A stretch of DNA of 10,750 bases from Candidatus Eiseniibacteriota bacterium (GTDB lineage Bacteria > Eisenbacteria > RBG-16-71-46 > JABDJR01): NCBI GenBank assembly GCA_013003415.1, contig JABDJR010000085.1, forward strand, positions 1 through 10,750. Reading direction: 5' to 3'. The notes under the pieces are model-generated. The model worked only from the letters and a program-made list of their open reading frames with translations. It was not told the DNA's origin and did not search any database. The position numbers and the translations under genes are program-made. Each line of letters begins with the position of its first letter. Positions within the stretch are counted from its first letter, which is position 1. This document shows positions 1 to 6,941 of the stretch, one piece after another.

Positions 1-267
1 GATTGGGGCAAGGGTGTCCCCAACTCGAAGGCTTCGAACACCTTCATGGATAGCTAACAGGTGGATCTCGTGGTTTCCAAGAATCGTGATGATCTGATGT
101 CGGTGCTTGAAAGCCCAAGTCAGCATCTCTAGCGAGCCCGGCCCTCGATTAACAAGATCACCCGTGAACCAAATTCGATCTCGGTTCTCGGAGAACTTCA
201 CTTTCTTTAAGAGAGCAAGAAAGGACTCGTAGCAGCCTTGGACATCGCCAATTACATAGGTTGCCAA
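1..267 (-). CDS. apaH: Symmetrical bis(5'-nucleosyl)-tetraphosphatase (diadenosine tetraphosphatase), N-terminal part
   Basis: The 89 visible codons have no stop and run off the left edge; the family is about 270-280 residues long, so roughly the first third is present. The protein starts MATYVIGDVQGCYESF and continues with FTGDLVNRGPGSLEML and ILGNHEIHLLA. These match, in order and spacing, the GDxHGC, GDLVxRGPxS and GNHD metal-binding blocks of ApaH, a PPP-superfamily metallophosphoesterase that splits Ap4A into two ADP in the cytoplasm. The start is a TTG (265-267) because the family's conserved MATY start falls exactly there and AAGAAGG lies a few bases upstream. Two positions differ from E. 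coli ApaH: Gln replaces the first-block His, and the third block is GNHE rather than GNHD. From memory, GDLQGC occurs in other ApaH proteins, so I do not read this as inactivation. The gene lies 33 nt downstream of the ppa stop and is probably co-transcribed with it. Confidence 0.93.
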   Translation of the reverse strand, partial: MATYVIGDVQGCYESFLALLKKVKFSENRDRIWFTGDLVNRGPGSLEMLTWAFKHRHQIITILGNHEIHLLAIHEGVRSLRVGDTLAPI

Positions 268-300
268 AAGATTCCTTCTTCAGCATTAAGCCGTTTCGGT

Positions 301-915
301 TTAGGCCGTTCCAAACGCTTCCTCGTAGTCTTCCATGGATGCGCGAATGACTTTGCGAGCTTGATCACGACCATACACCCCATCAACGGATAGCGTATTT
401 CCTTCACCCGGCACCAACCTATACGTATCAAAATAGTGGCGGAGACGTTCAATGATGATATCAGGCAGATCAGAGATTTCTCTGGCTCCTCCCCAAGCGT
501 TGTCATTTTCAAGAACCGCGATGATCTTGTCATCGGCTTCTTCATTGTCGGTGACTTGAAGACCCCCCACGACAAACGCATCGAGGATCACCTCAGCCTT
601 CGTGATGGGTCGTTCACTGACAACGCAAATATCTAAAGGGTCCTCATCGCCACGCTTGGCATTCTTGTTCAGGGCTCCAACGCGTTCACCACAGTAGGTT
701 CGAGGTACAAATCCGTATAGCGATGGAGGCTGGGAAGAACTTCGTTGAGGCCGATCCACTCGCATGTAGCCGGTTGTCTTATCAATTTCGTACTTCACCG
801 TGTCATAGGGCGTGATTTCGATATAGGCAAGCACCACCTCCGGTGCCTTGGGGCCTGCCTCTAACCCGTGCCACGGATGTGGGCGCCAACGGTAAAACGG
901 GGAGGGGAAGCTCAT
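301..915 (-). CDS. ppa: Inorganic pyrophosphatase, family I (soluble, Mg-dependent)
   Basis: This 204-aa cytoplasmic enzyme hydrolyses PPi to two phosphates, which pulls biosynthetic reactions forward. The family signature is DEDPLDI, with the metal-binding aspartates at D90, D92 and D95. Aligned by eye to E. coli PPase, other active-site residues are present: K41 and E43 in KYEID, R55 in VDRPQ, Y67 in LYGF, D123, D128 and K130 in the TDNEEADDK stretch, and Y165. The lysine after the last tyrosine in E. coli (K142) is R166 here. The N-terminal PHPWHGL, the ITPYDTVKYEID block and VPRTYCG resemble the longer chlamydial-type PPases more than the E. coli enzyme (about 175 aa). The ATG at 913-915 has AGAGGA five bases upstream. 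It heads a minus-strand unit with apaH and is divergent from the glucan genes, sharing a 207-nt intergenic region with them. Confidence 0.96.
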   Translation of the reverse strand: MSFPSPFYRWRPHPWHGLEAGPKAPEVVLAYIEITPYDTVKYEIDKTTGYMRVDRPQRSSSQPPSLYGFVPRTYCGERVGALNKNAKRGDEDPLDICVVSERPITKAEVILDAFVVGGLQVTDNEEADDKIIAVLENDNAWGGAREISDLPDIIIERLRHYFDTYRLVPGEGNTLSVDGVYGRDQARKVIRASMEDYEEAFGTA

Positions 916-944
916 GAGATCCTCTTTTTGGAAAAACGCTCAGA

Positions 945-971
945 ATTAGAACTCTAGCTTGAGACGGACAA
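945..971 (-). promoter_or_regulatory. Candidate sigma70-type promoter for ppa-apaH
   Basis: On the minus strand, TTGTCC (plus-strand 966-971) is followed after 15 nt by TCTAAT (plus-strand 945-950), a one-mismatch -10 box. Transcription would begin near 938, giving a leader of about 20 nt before the ATG. The 15-nt spacer is short for a sigma70 promoter and the -35 box matches only four of six positions, so this is a guess from pattern alone. Confidence 0.3.
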
Positions 972-1068
972 GAAAAGGTTAGCCGATTCCCACCCCCTCG
1001 AATCCCCCAAAACTAGGGAAATGCGACTTTCCTACGGAGTTTACTTTCCTTTGGGGGTCCGCTTTCGT

Positions 1069-1074
1069 TATCAT
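1069..1074 (+). promoter_or_regulatory. Candidate -10 element of the glucan gene promoter
   Basis: TATCAT is the best -10-like hexamer upstream of the 1123 gene, and it directly abuts the 18-bp palindrome. No good -35 box is found 16-18 nt upstream (the sequence there is TTCCTT-like). A start site would fall near 1081, inside the palindrome. If real, the promoter is weak or needs an activator. Confidence 0.25.
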
Positions 1075-1092
1075 AAGTAGACCGGTCTACTT
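1075..1092. promoter_or_regulatory. Perfect 18-bp palindrome, probable repressor operator
   Basis: AAGTAGACCGGTCTACTT equals its own reverse complement over all 18 bases. It ends 30 nt before the ATG of the first glucan enzyme and just after a TATCAT hexamer. It lacks a spacer loop and a T-run, so it suits a dimeric DNA-binding protein better than a terminator. LacI-family operators have a central CG, which this site has (ACCGGT core), and members of that family often control maltodextrin genes. TAGACC-type half-sites are also known, from memory, for some TetR-family regulators. The cognate regulator is not in the window. Confidence 0.7.
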
Positions 1093-1122
1093 TCCCGCTC
1101 CATCTCCACCTCAGGAAGCTTG

Positions 1123-3609
1123 ATGTCATCAACATTGCGATCCACATTATTCATCACCGTCATGGTTTGTGCTGCCTCGGTTGGCTTAGGCCTCATGGCG
1201 AACCCCACCTTGGCCGGCCCCTCGGACATGGACTGGAACCGTGTCTCTCATTTCACGCATCTTGACCGAAGCCCTCTCTGTCCCACCGGCGGACAGAGCT
1301 TCGCCGTAAAGCTCTTCACCCTAAGTTCAGATGTGACAAGTGTGCGCATTCATGTGGATGACGGATCAACTCAGTGGGTCAACGCAACGTTCACCGGGAC
1401 TTTCGGTCCCAACGACGTTTGGGAAGCCACCGTTCCCAGCACCACATCGAACTCTCTTTCTTACTATTTCGAACTCACTTCCACGGACATCGATTACTTC
1501 AGTGTGGACGGTATGAGCGACATCACTCCAACCGACGGCGGGTTTGTGGTTGATTATGTGACCCTTTCGCACGCCCCGGTTGGCGCCACACCCGTTTCCG
1601 GAGGAACCGTGTTCAAGGTCTGGGCGCCCACACGATCCACCGTTCACCTCCGAGGAGATTTTAACGGTTGGGGAACCAGCGACCTCATGACCAAAGTCGG
1701 CGAATACTTTGTGCTCCACAAGTCGGGAGCTAACCCCAATCAGCAGTACAAGTATTTCTTCAACAACAGCCACTGGAATCTCGACGCCCGCGGCCGAGGC
1801 ATCGACTCCGGGAACAACAGCAACAGCATTATCATTGACCCTGAGTCTTACAATTGGACCATTTCCGACTTTGACACGCCGGCCCTGGAAGACATGGTGA
1901 TTTACCAGGTGCATTTAGGAACCTTTGCCGGGCGAAATGATCCCCTGGGTTCGCCGGCTTTCCCAGGCGGATACACCGACTTGGCGGCACGAGTGGGCCA
2001 CCTCGTGGACCTTGGGGTGAACACGGTGCTCTTAAACCCCGTGAATGAGTTTCCCGGAGACGAATCCGCCGGCTACAACCCTCTCAGTCAATGGGCTCCG
2101 GAGTGGGCCTACGGAAGTCCCAACGAGTTTAAGCAAATGGTAGACACCTTTCACGCCAATGGCATTGCGGTGTTGATCGACATCGTGTGGAACCACTTTG
2201 CCACCAGTGGCAACCTCATGTGGAACTACGACGGGAGCCAAACCTATTTCGATACTCCTCAAGTCGACACCCCTTGGGGAGCCCAAGCTGACTTCGACGA
2301 GCCAGAAGTGTTTGACTACTACGCTCACAACGCCCACATGTGGCTCGAAGAGTACAAACTCGACGGTTTCCGCATGGATGCCACGGACTTCATGAACATC
2401 TCCCCTCAAGACGCGGCGGGATGGGCCCTCATGCAACAGCTGAACGACGATGTTGATCGACGGTGGGGCAACAAGGTCGTCATTGCCGAACAACTCCCCG
2501 ACGACAGCTATATAACCCGCCCCACCGATCTTGGCGGCGCCGGCTTCGACTCCCAGTATCACGATGCCTGGACGGACGAAGTTCGGGCCGAGATTTTTGA
2601 CGGCCTGTCGTCCGATCCGGAAATGTGGAAAGTGCGTAACGTCTTGGACGGAAGCGGTGCTTACCTCTCGGGAAAGCAAGCCGTGAACTACATTGAACTG
2701 CATGATGAAGCCTGGCCCACCAGCGGTGGCCAGCGTCTACCGGTGAGCCTCGACCCCAGCGCACCTCACGACAACGATCAAGCAAAAGGACGCACGAAAC
2801 TCTCTCATGGCTTGGCCCTCCTAGGTCCCGGGGTGCCGGCTTTCCTAATGGGCGTGGAGTGGCTGGAAGACACCGGCTTTGGAACCGGGTTTGGAGACCG
2901 CATCGATTGGGGCCATAAAACAACCTACCCAGGTATCTATCAGTTCTTCAAAGATGTGATCGAGCTACGAACAAGCGAAGACGCCCTGGCGGCAGACTCA
3001 CCCTATGCCCTAATTCACACCAACGAAGCGGCCAATGTCATTGTTTTCCGCCGCTATAACACGAGTGGAGACCAGTTCATCATCGCAGCCAACTTTGGGA
3101 ACAACAACTATGGCAACTATCGTTTCGGGGTTCCGGCATCGACCAACTGGTACGAATTGGTCAACAGTGAAGACCCCGGCTACGAGGGAACGGGATCCAC
3201 GAACCCTGGTGCCATTGCTACCGAGGCCATCGCTTTTGATGGATTTGCCCAGTCGGTCTCGGTCAATGTTCCTCCTCACTCCATCGTCTTATTCTCGAAC
3301 GGCCCCGGCGTTGTCGGCATTCCTGATCAGCCAAGTCCTAGAGAGAATTTGCTCTTGCTCCGGGTTTCTCCCAACCCCATGCGGACCCAAGCCCAAATTC
3401 AGTTTGAACTGCCCGCGCCGGATCGGGTTTCGATCACGATTCACGACATTCAGGGCCGCCTCGTCGACACCCTAACCAACCGCTCTTATCTCGCCGGATC
3501 CCATCAGCACCAGTGGATTCCGAAAACGCAACAACCTCACGGCATCTACTTCGCACGAGTTCAAACTTCCGAGGAATCGCGTACGCACAAAATTGTTCTT
3601 GTCCCTTAA
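1123..3609 (+). CDS. Secreted multidomain GH13 alpha-glucan enzyme (branching-enzyme-like) with C-terminal sorting-type domain
   Basis: The product is 828 aa. It begins with a signal peptide of about 31 residues (hydrophobic core FITVMVCAASVGLGLM). Next come a beta-sandwich resembling CBM34/amylase N-terminal domains (about 48-145), a CBM48/E-set domain (about 155-245, with VFKVWAPT and LRGDFNGW) and a GH13 barrel (about 252-605). All four GH13 motifs are seen: DIVWNH (353-358), GFRMD with nucleophile D419, IAEQ with acid/base E456, and ELHDE with D528. The CBM48 position and the HDE form of the fourth motif recall 1,4-alpha-glucan branching enzymes, but those are normally cytoplasmic, so amylase or neopullulanase activity is equally possible. 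Residues 742-828 form a Por/FlgD-type domain: VSPNP, ITIHDIQGRLV, GIYFARV, ending KIVLVP. The ATG at 1123 is preferred over the TTG at 1120 because AGGAAG (1113-1118) is better spaced from it. The next gene starts 14 nt downstream. Confidence 0.88.
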   Translation: MSSTLRSTLFITVMVCAASVGLGLMANPTLAGPSDMDWNRVSHFTHLDRSPLCPTGGQSFAVKLFTLSSDVTSVRIHVDDGSTQWVNATFTGTFGPNDVWEATVPSTTSNSLSYYFELTSTDIDYFSVDGMSDITPTDGGFVVDYVTLSHAPVGATPVSGGTVFKVWAPTRSTVHLRGDFNGWGTSDLMTKVGEYFVLHKSGANPNQQYKYFFNNSHWNLDARGRGIDSGNNSNSIIIDPESYNWTISDFDTPALEDMVIYQVHLGTFAGRNDPLGSPAFPGGYTDLAARVGHLVDLGVNTVLLNPVNEFPGDESAGYNPLSQWAPEWAYGSPNEFKQMVDTFHANGIAVLIDIVWNHFATSGNLMWNYDGSQTYFDTPQVDTPWGAQADFDEPEVFDYYAHNAHMWLEEYKLDGFRMDATDFMNISPQDAAGWALMQQLNDDVDRRWGNKVVIAEQLPDDSYITRPTDLGGAGFDSQYHDAWTDEVRAEIFDGLSSDPEMWKVRNVLDGSGAYLSGKQAVNYIELHDEAWPTSGGQRLPVSLDPSAPHDNDQAKGRTKLSHGLALLGPGVPAFLMGVEWLEDTGFGTGFGDRIDWGHKTTYPGIYQFFKDVIELRTSEDALAADSPYALIHTNEAANVIVFRRYNTSGDQFIIAANFGNNNYGNYRFGVPASTNWYELVNSEDPGYEGTGSTNPGAIATEAIAFDGFAQSVSVNVPPHSIVLFSNGPGVVGIPDQPSPRENLLLLRVSPNPMRTQAQIQFELPAPDRVSITIHDIQGRLVDTLTNRSYLAGSHQHQWIPKTQQPHGIYFARVQTSEESRTHKIVLVP

Positions 3610-3623
3610 TCGCGGGGAACTTC

Positions 3624-6600
3624 ATGCGAAACCGACTCCAAAGCTTTCTTGTCGCCCTTGTCCTGTCCTTTGTGGCAGGACAAGCTCTGTCTGCCCCGGT
3701 CGTCTTCATCTATGTACCGGACCAACCGGTTCAAAGCGTGTCTTTACGCGGATCGATGAATGACTGGGGAGAAACCCCTTTTGAACAATTAACAGACGGA
3801 ACCTGGAGGCTCGAACTCGATCTTCCTCCGGGAGAGCACACCTACAAATACTTCATCAACGGCCAGTGGCCAGGGTCCATGGAACAAGGACCGCTCGACA
3901 AAGATGCTGACGCCTATGTTGATGATGGGTTCGGTGGGAAGAATGCGGTGCGTCGTGTGAGCGGAACCGCGGCCAGCGCTTCAGAGCCCCCTCCCCCACC
4001 CAAAGACCTCGAGGCAAATCAAGTTCGAGTGCACTACGTGCGACCCGACCAGAACTACGCGAATTGGGGGCTTCATACCTGGATGGATGTGGTCACCGAA
4101 ACGGCTTGGGAATCTCCGGCCAAACCCAACGGTCGCGACGAGCAGGGAGTTTATTGGGACATCCAAATCAAACCCGATGCGGAGCGCATTGGACTCATCG
4201 TGCACCAGGGCGACACTAAGGACCCGGGCCCGGACATGTTTCTCGAAGTCGCTCGTCACGGAAAAGAGGTTTGGATTCTTTCCGGTCGCGAGGACCTATT
4301 CACCACGCCACCCGACGTAGAAAGTCTTCCTATGTTCGATCTTAAACAAGCTCGCGCCCATTGGGTGGATCGTGAAACCCTTTTTTGGCCAAACGCCCCC
4401 CACGCCGAAAGTGTGTTTACTTTGCATCACGGGGAAGACCTCAAGGTGTCGGCGGAGGGAGTCGAAGGTGGCGAATCTCTTGTTTTGAATGTCTCTAACG
4501 ACCCCTTGGGTGCCCTGGCCACCGAGTTTCCTCATCTTCGCGATTACGCCGTGTTGAAACTTAGCGGAGATCCCAATCTCGACACGGTGCTCAAAAACCA
4601 AATCATCGTCACCGAAACCCGAGAGGGGCGCGTGGTGACGGCTACCGGAGTTCAGATCCCGGGGGTACTGGATGACCTCTACGCTTACCGTGGACCTTTG
4701 GGGTTGATCTGGAACCAGAAATCCCCCCAGTTTTTCCTTTGGGCCCCAACCGCCCGCTCCGTCACCGTTCATCGCTTCGAGACAAGCCAAGCCAAGGAAC
4801 CCGCGGAAAGCGTTGTCTTAAGCTCAGAACGGGGAGTGTGGAGCGGAAACGGGAGCGCAGCCTGGAAGGATCAATTCTACCTCTACGAAGTTGAGGTGTT
4901 CGTTCCTTCCACCGGAAAAGTTGAAAGGAACTTCGTCACCGATCCCTACTCCCGGAGTTTGTCCACGAACTCAAAGAAGTCTCAAGTGGTGCAGTTGGAT
5001 GATCATCGGCTGAAACCCAACGGGTGGGATGAGCTTGCAAAGCCAGAGTTACAGGGCCCGGAAGACATCGTCATCTATGAACTGCATGTGCGGGACTTCA
5101 GTGCTCACGACATGTCGACTCCGGAAGCCTACCGCGGAACCTTTATGGCCTTTACCACCGAGTCCGCAGGCACCCAGCACCTGAAACGCCTCGCCGATGC
5201 CGGCCTCACTCACCTGCATCTTCTTCCCGTTTTTGACATCGCGACGATTAACGAAAACCGGTCAGAGTGGCCTACGGTTGATCTTGATATGGCAACCATC
5301 CCTCCCAACACCGACCACGCCCAAAACATCCTTGCCGAAACGCGAGGAACTGATGGCTACAACTGGGGCTACGACCCTTTTCACTACGGTGTCCCGGAGG
5401 GGAGCTATGCCACCAACCCCGACGGATCGCGAAGAATTTTTGAGTTCCGCAGCATGGTCCAATCCCTTTCCGAATTGGGACTTCGTGTGGTCATGGATGT
5501 GGTTTACAACCACACCAACTCCAGCGGGCAAAACGACCAGTCTGTGTTGGATAAGATCGTTCCCGGCTATTACCACCGACTGAATGCGGACGGGCGCGTA
5601 GAAACCAGCACCTGCTGCCAGAACACCGCAACCGAACACATCATGATGGAGCGGTTGATGATTGACGACCTTGTACATTGGGCCACGAATTACAAAGTTG
5701 ACGGCTTTCGCTTCGACCTCATGGGACATCACATGAAGCGCAACATGGTGAAGGCCAAAGAGGCCTTACAGGCCCTAACCCTTGAAGAACATGGCATCGA
5801 CGGCTCTCAGATCTACCTATACGGCGAAGGTTGGGATTTCGGAGAAGTTGGTCAGGGCAAACGTGGAGTCAATGCGACCCAGCCCAACATGGCGGGAACC
5901 GGAATTGGAACTTTCAACGACCGTATCCGCGACGCGGTTCGGGGAGGAAACCCCTTTGGGGACCGGCGTGAACAAGGCTTCGCCACCGGACTTTACTTTG
6001 AACCCAACGGGTTCAATTCGAATGGCCCTGCCGAACGTCAGCGTTTAGAAAACCAAAAGCACCGGATTAGCTTTGGGCTTGCGGGAAATCTGCGGGACTA
6101 CGTTTTGGAACTAGCCCCAGGAAACTCCGTTTCTGGTTCAAACTTTGAAGGTGTCGGCTATGCGGCAGAGCCTCAAGAAACCATCAACTATGTAAGCGCC
6201 CACGACAACGAGACCTTCTACGACAAGATCGTTTACGCAGCCGCCCCTAAAGTTTCTTTAGAAGACCGGGTGCGAATGCAGAACTTGGCTCTGTCCATCG
6301 TTGCTCTCGGTCAGGGCATTCCTTTTTTCCATGCCGGTAGCGACATGCTGCGGTCAAAATCTCTCGACGCGGACAGCTACAACTCCGGAGATTGGTTTAA
6401 CCGCCTCGATTTCACCTACGAGCACAACAATTTTGGCGTGGGCCTTCCACCGGCGGAAAAGAACGCAGACCGATGGAGTCAAATGGAGTCCATGCTTGGT
6501 CGCTCTGAATTACGCGCCGGAAAGGATGCCATTCAGGCCTGCCACGAGCACTTTCTTGAGTTGCTTCAGATTCGGAAAAGCCACCCCCTATTTCGCCTGG

Positions 6601-6914
6601 GATCCGCGGCCGAGATCCACCGGCAAGTCCGGTTTCCTCAGACAGATAGCCCCGGCCTCATTGTGATGAGCCTAGCCATGGGAGAAGCTCAGAAAAACGC
6701 CTCCCCCAACGATTTGCGACTCATCTTGGTCATGTTCAACGCCGAAAACAAAGAACAGACTTTTACGCATCCCCAATTAAGAGGCCAGAGGTCCTATTTG
6801 CATCCGGTCTTTGCTTCGAGTAAAGACCCTGTGGTGCGAGATGCGAGCTATAATTCAGAATCGGGAGCGTTCACGATACCGCCCCGAACCGCAGTCGTTT
6901 TTTACGTAGAATGA
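3624..6914 (+). CDS. pulA: Secreted type I pullulanase / limit dextrinase (GH13, PulA-like)
   Basis: This debranching enzyme cuts alpha-1,6 links in pullulan and branched dextrins. The 1096-aa product has a signal peptide (about 1-22, core FLVALVLSFVAG, cleavage after ALSA) with no lipobox cysteine, unlike lipoprotein PulA of Klebsiella. Domains in order: an AMPK/GBD-like glycogen-binding domain (about 23-115, with SLRGSMNDWG and YKYFING), a Pro-rich linker, CBM41 (about 133-225), a pullulanase N2-like domain (about 226-350), CBM48 (about 355-470, with FFLWAPTA), the GH13 barrel (about 475-960) and a C-terminal beta domain. Diagnostic motifs are YNWGYDP (579-585), DVVYNH (625-630), GFRFD with nucleophile D698, YGEGWD with acid/base E735, and SAHDNE with D861. 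TSTCCQN and LRSKSLDADSYNSGDWFNR closely match the Klebsiella enzyme from memory. The open frame reaches back to 3513, but ATG 3624 gives the signal peptide and has GGGGAA just upstream. ppk1 begins 27 nt after the stop. Confidence 0.95.
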   Translation: MRNRLQSFLVALVLSFVAGQALSAPVVFIYVPDQPVQSVSLRGSMNDWGETPFEQLTDGTWRLELDLPPGEHTYKYFINGQWPGSMEQGPLDKDADAYVDDGFGGKNAVRRVSGTAASASEPPPPPKDLEANQVRVHYVRPDQNYANWGLHTWMDVVTETAWESPAKPNGRDEQGVYWDIQIKPDAERIGLIVHQGDTKDPGPDMFLEVARHGKEVWILSGREDLFTTPPDVESLPMFDLKQARAHWVDRETLFWPNAPHAESVFTLHHGEDLKVSAEGVEGGESLVLNVSNDPLGALATEFPHLRDYAVLKLSGDPNLDTVLKNQIIVTETREGRVVTATGVQIPGVLDDLYAYRGPLGLIWNQKSPQFFLWAPTARSVTVHRFETSQAKEPAESVVLSSERGVWSGNGSAAWKDQFYLYEVEVFVPSTGKVERNFVTDPYSRSLSTNSKKSQVVQLDDHRLKPNGWDELAKPELQGPEDIVIYELHVRDFSAHDMSTPEAYRGTFMAFTTESAGTQHLKRLADAGLTHLHLLPVFDIATINENRSEWPTVDLDMATIPPNTDHAQNILAETRGTDGYNWGYDPFHYGVPEGSYATNPDGSRRIFEFRSMVQSLSELGLRVVMDVVYNHTNSSGQNDQSVLDKIVPGYYHRLNADGRVETSTCCQNTATEHIMMERLMIDDLVHWATNYKVDGFRFDLMGHHMKRNMVKAKEALQALTLEEHGIDGSQIYLYGEGWDFGEVGQGKRGVNATQPNMAGTGIGTFNDRIRDAVRGGNPFGDRREQGFATGLYFEPNGFNSNGPAERQRLENQKHRISFGLAGNLRDYVLELAPGNSVSGSNFEGVGYAAEPQETINYVSAHDNETFYDKIVYAAAPKVSLEDRVRMQNLALSIVALGQGIPFFHAGSDMLRSKSLDADSYNSGDWFNRLDFTYEHNNFGVGLPPAEKNADRWSQMESMLGRSELRAGKDAIQACHEHFLELLQIRKSHPLFRLGSAAEIHRQVRFPQTDSPGLIVMSLAMGEAQKNASPNDLRLILVMFNAENKEQTFTHPQLRGQRSYLHPVFASSKDPVVRDASYNSESGAFTIPPRTAVVFYVE

Positions 6915-6941
6915 ACAACACGTTCCAGTTAAGAGTTGATC

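Larger units (their letters stand above)
1026..1095 (+). repeat. Three ACTTTCC direct repeats in the divergent intergenic region
   Basis: ACTTTCC occurs at 1026-1032, 1043-1049 and 1089-1095. The first two are 17 nt apart and both extend to ACTTTCCT. The third overlaps the right arm of the palindrome at 1075-1092. The last two share the longer word TACTTTCC. They could be sites for a second regulator or chance repeats in a pyrimidine-rich stretch. Confidence 0.35.

Noticed and set aside
252..581. Minus-strand 109-codon frame spanning the end of ppa and the start of apaH
   Set aside because: It runs out of frame through conserved ppa sequence and across the apaH start; both true genes explain the region.
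436..636. Plus-strand 66-codon frame inside ppa
   Set aside because: It is antisense to the pyrophosphatase core, including part of its active-site region, with no ribosome binding site or family resemblance.
1019..1032. GGAAA-TGCGAC-TTTCC inverted repeat as a second operator or a ppa upstream terminator
   Set aside because: It is a five-pair stem in pyrimidine/purine-rich sequence, without a T-run in either direction and without matching half-sites elsewhere.
2032..2703. Long minus-strand open frame (223 codons) inside the first GH13 gene
   Set aside because: It is fully antisense to conserved catalytic motifs of the GH13 barrel, has no recognisable domain, and looks like a codon-usage shadow. 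The same holds for the minus-strand frames at 1366-1914, 5262-5732 and 7487-8017.
3513..3623. Extended start of the pullulanase overlapping the end of the first GH13 gene
   Set aside because: The 37 extra residues would precede the signal peptide and bury it; ATG 3624 has a ribosome binding site and gives a clean signal peptide.
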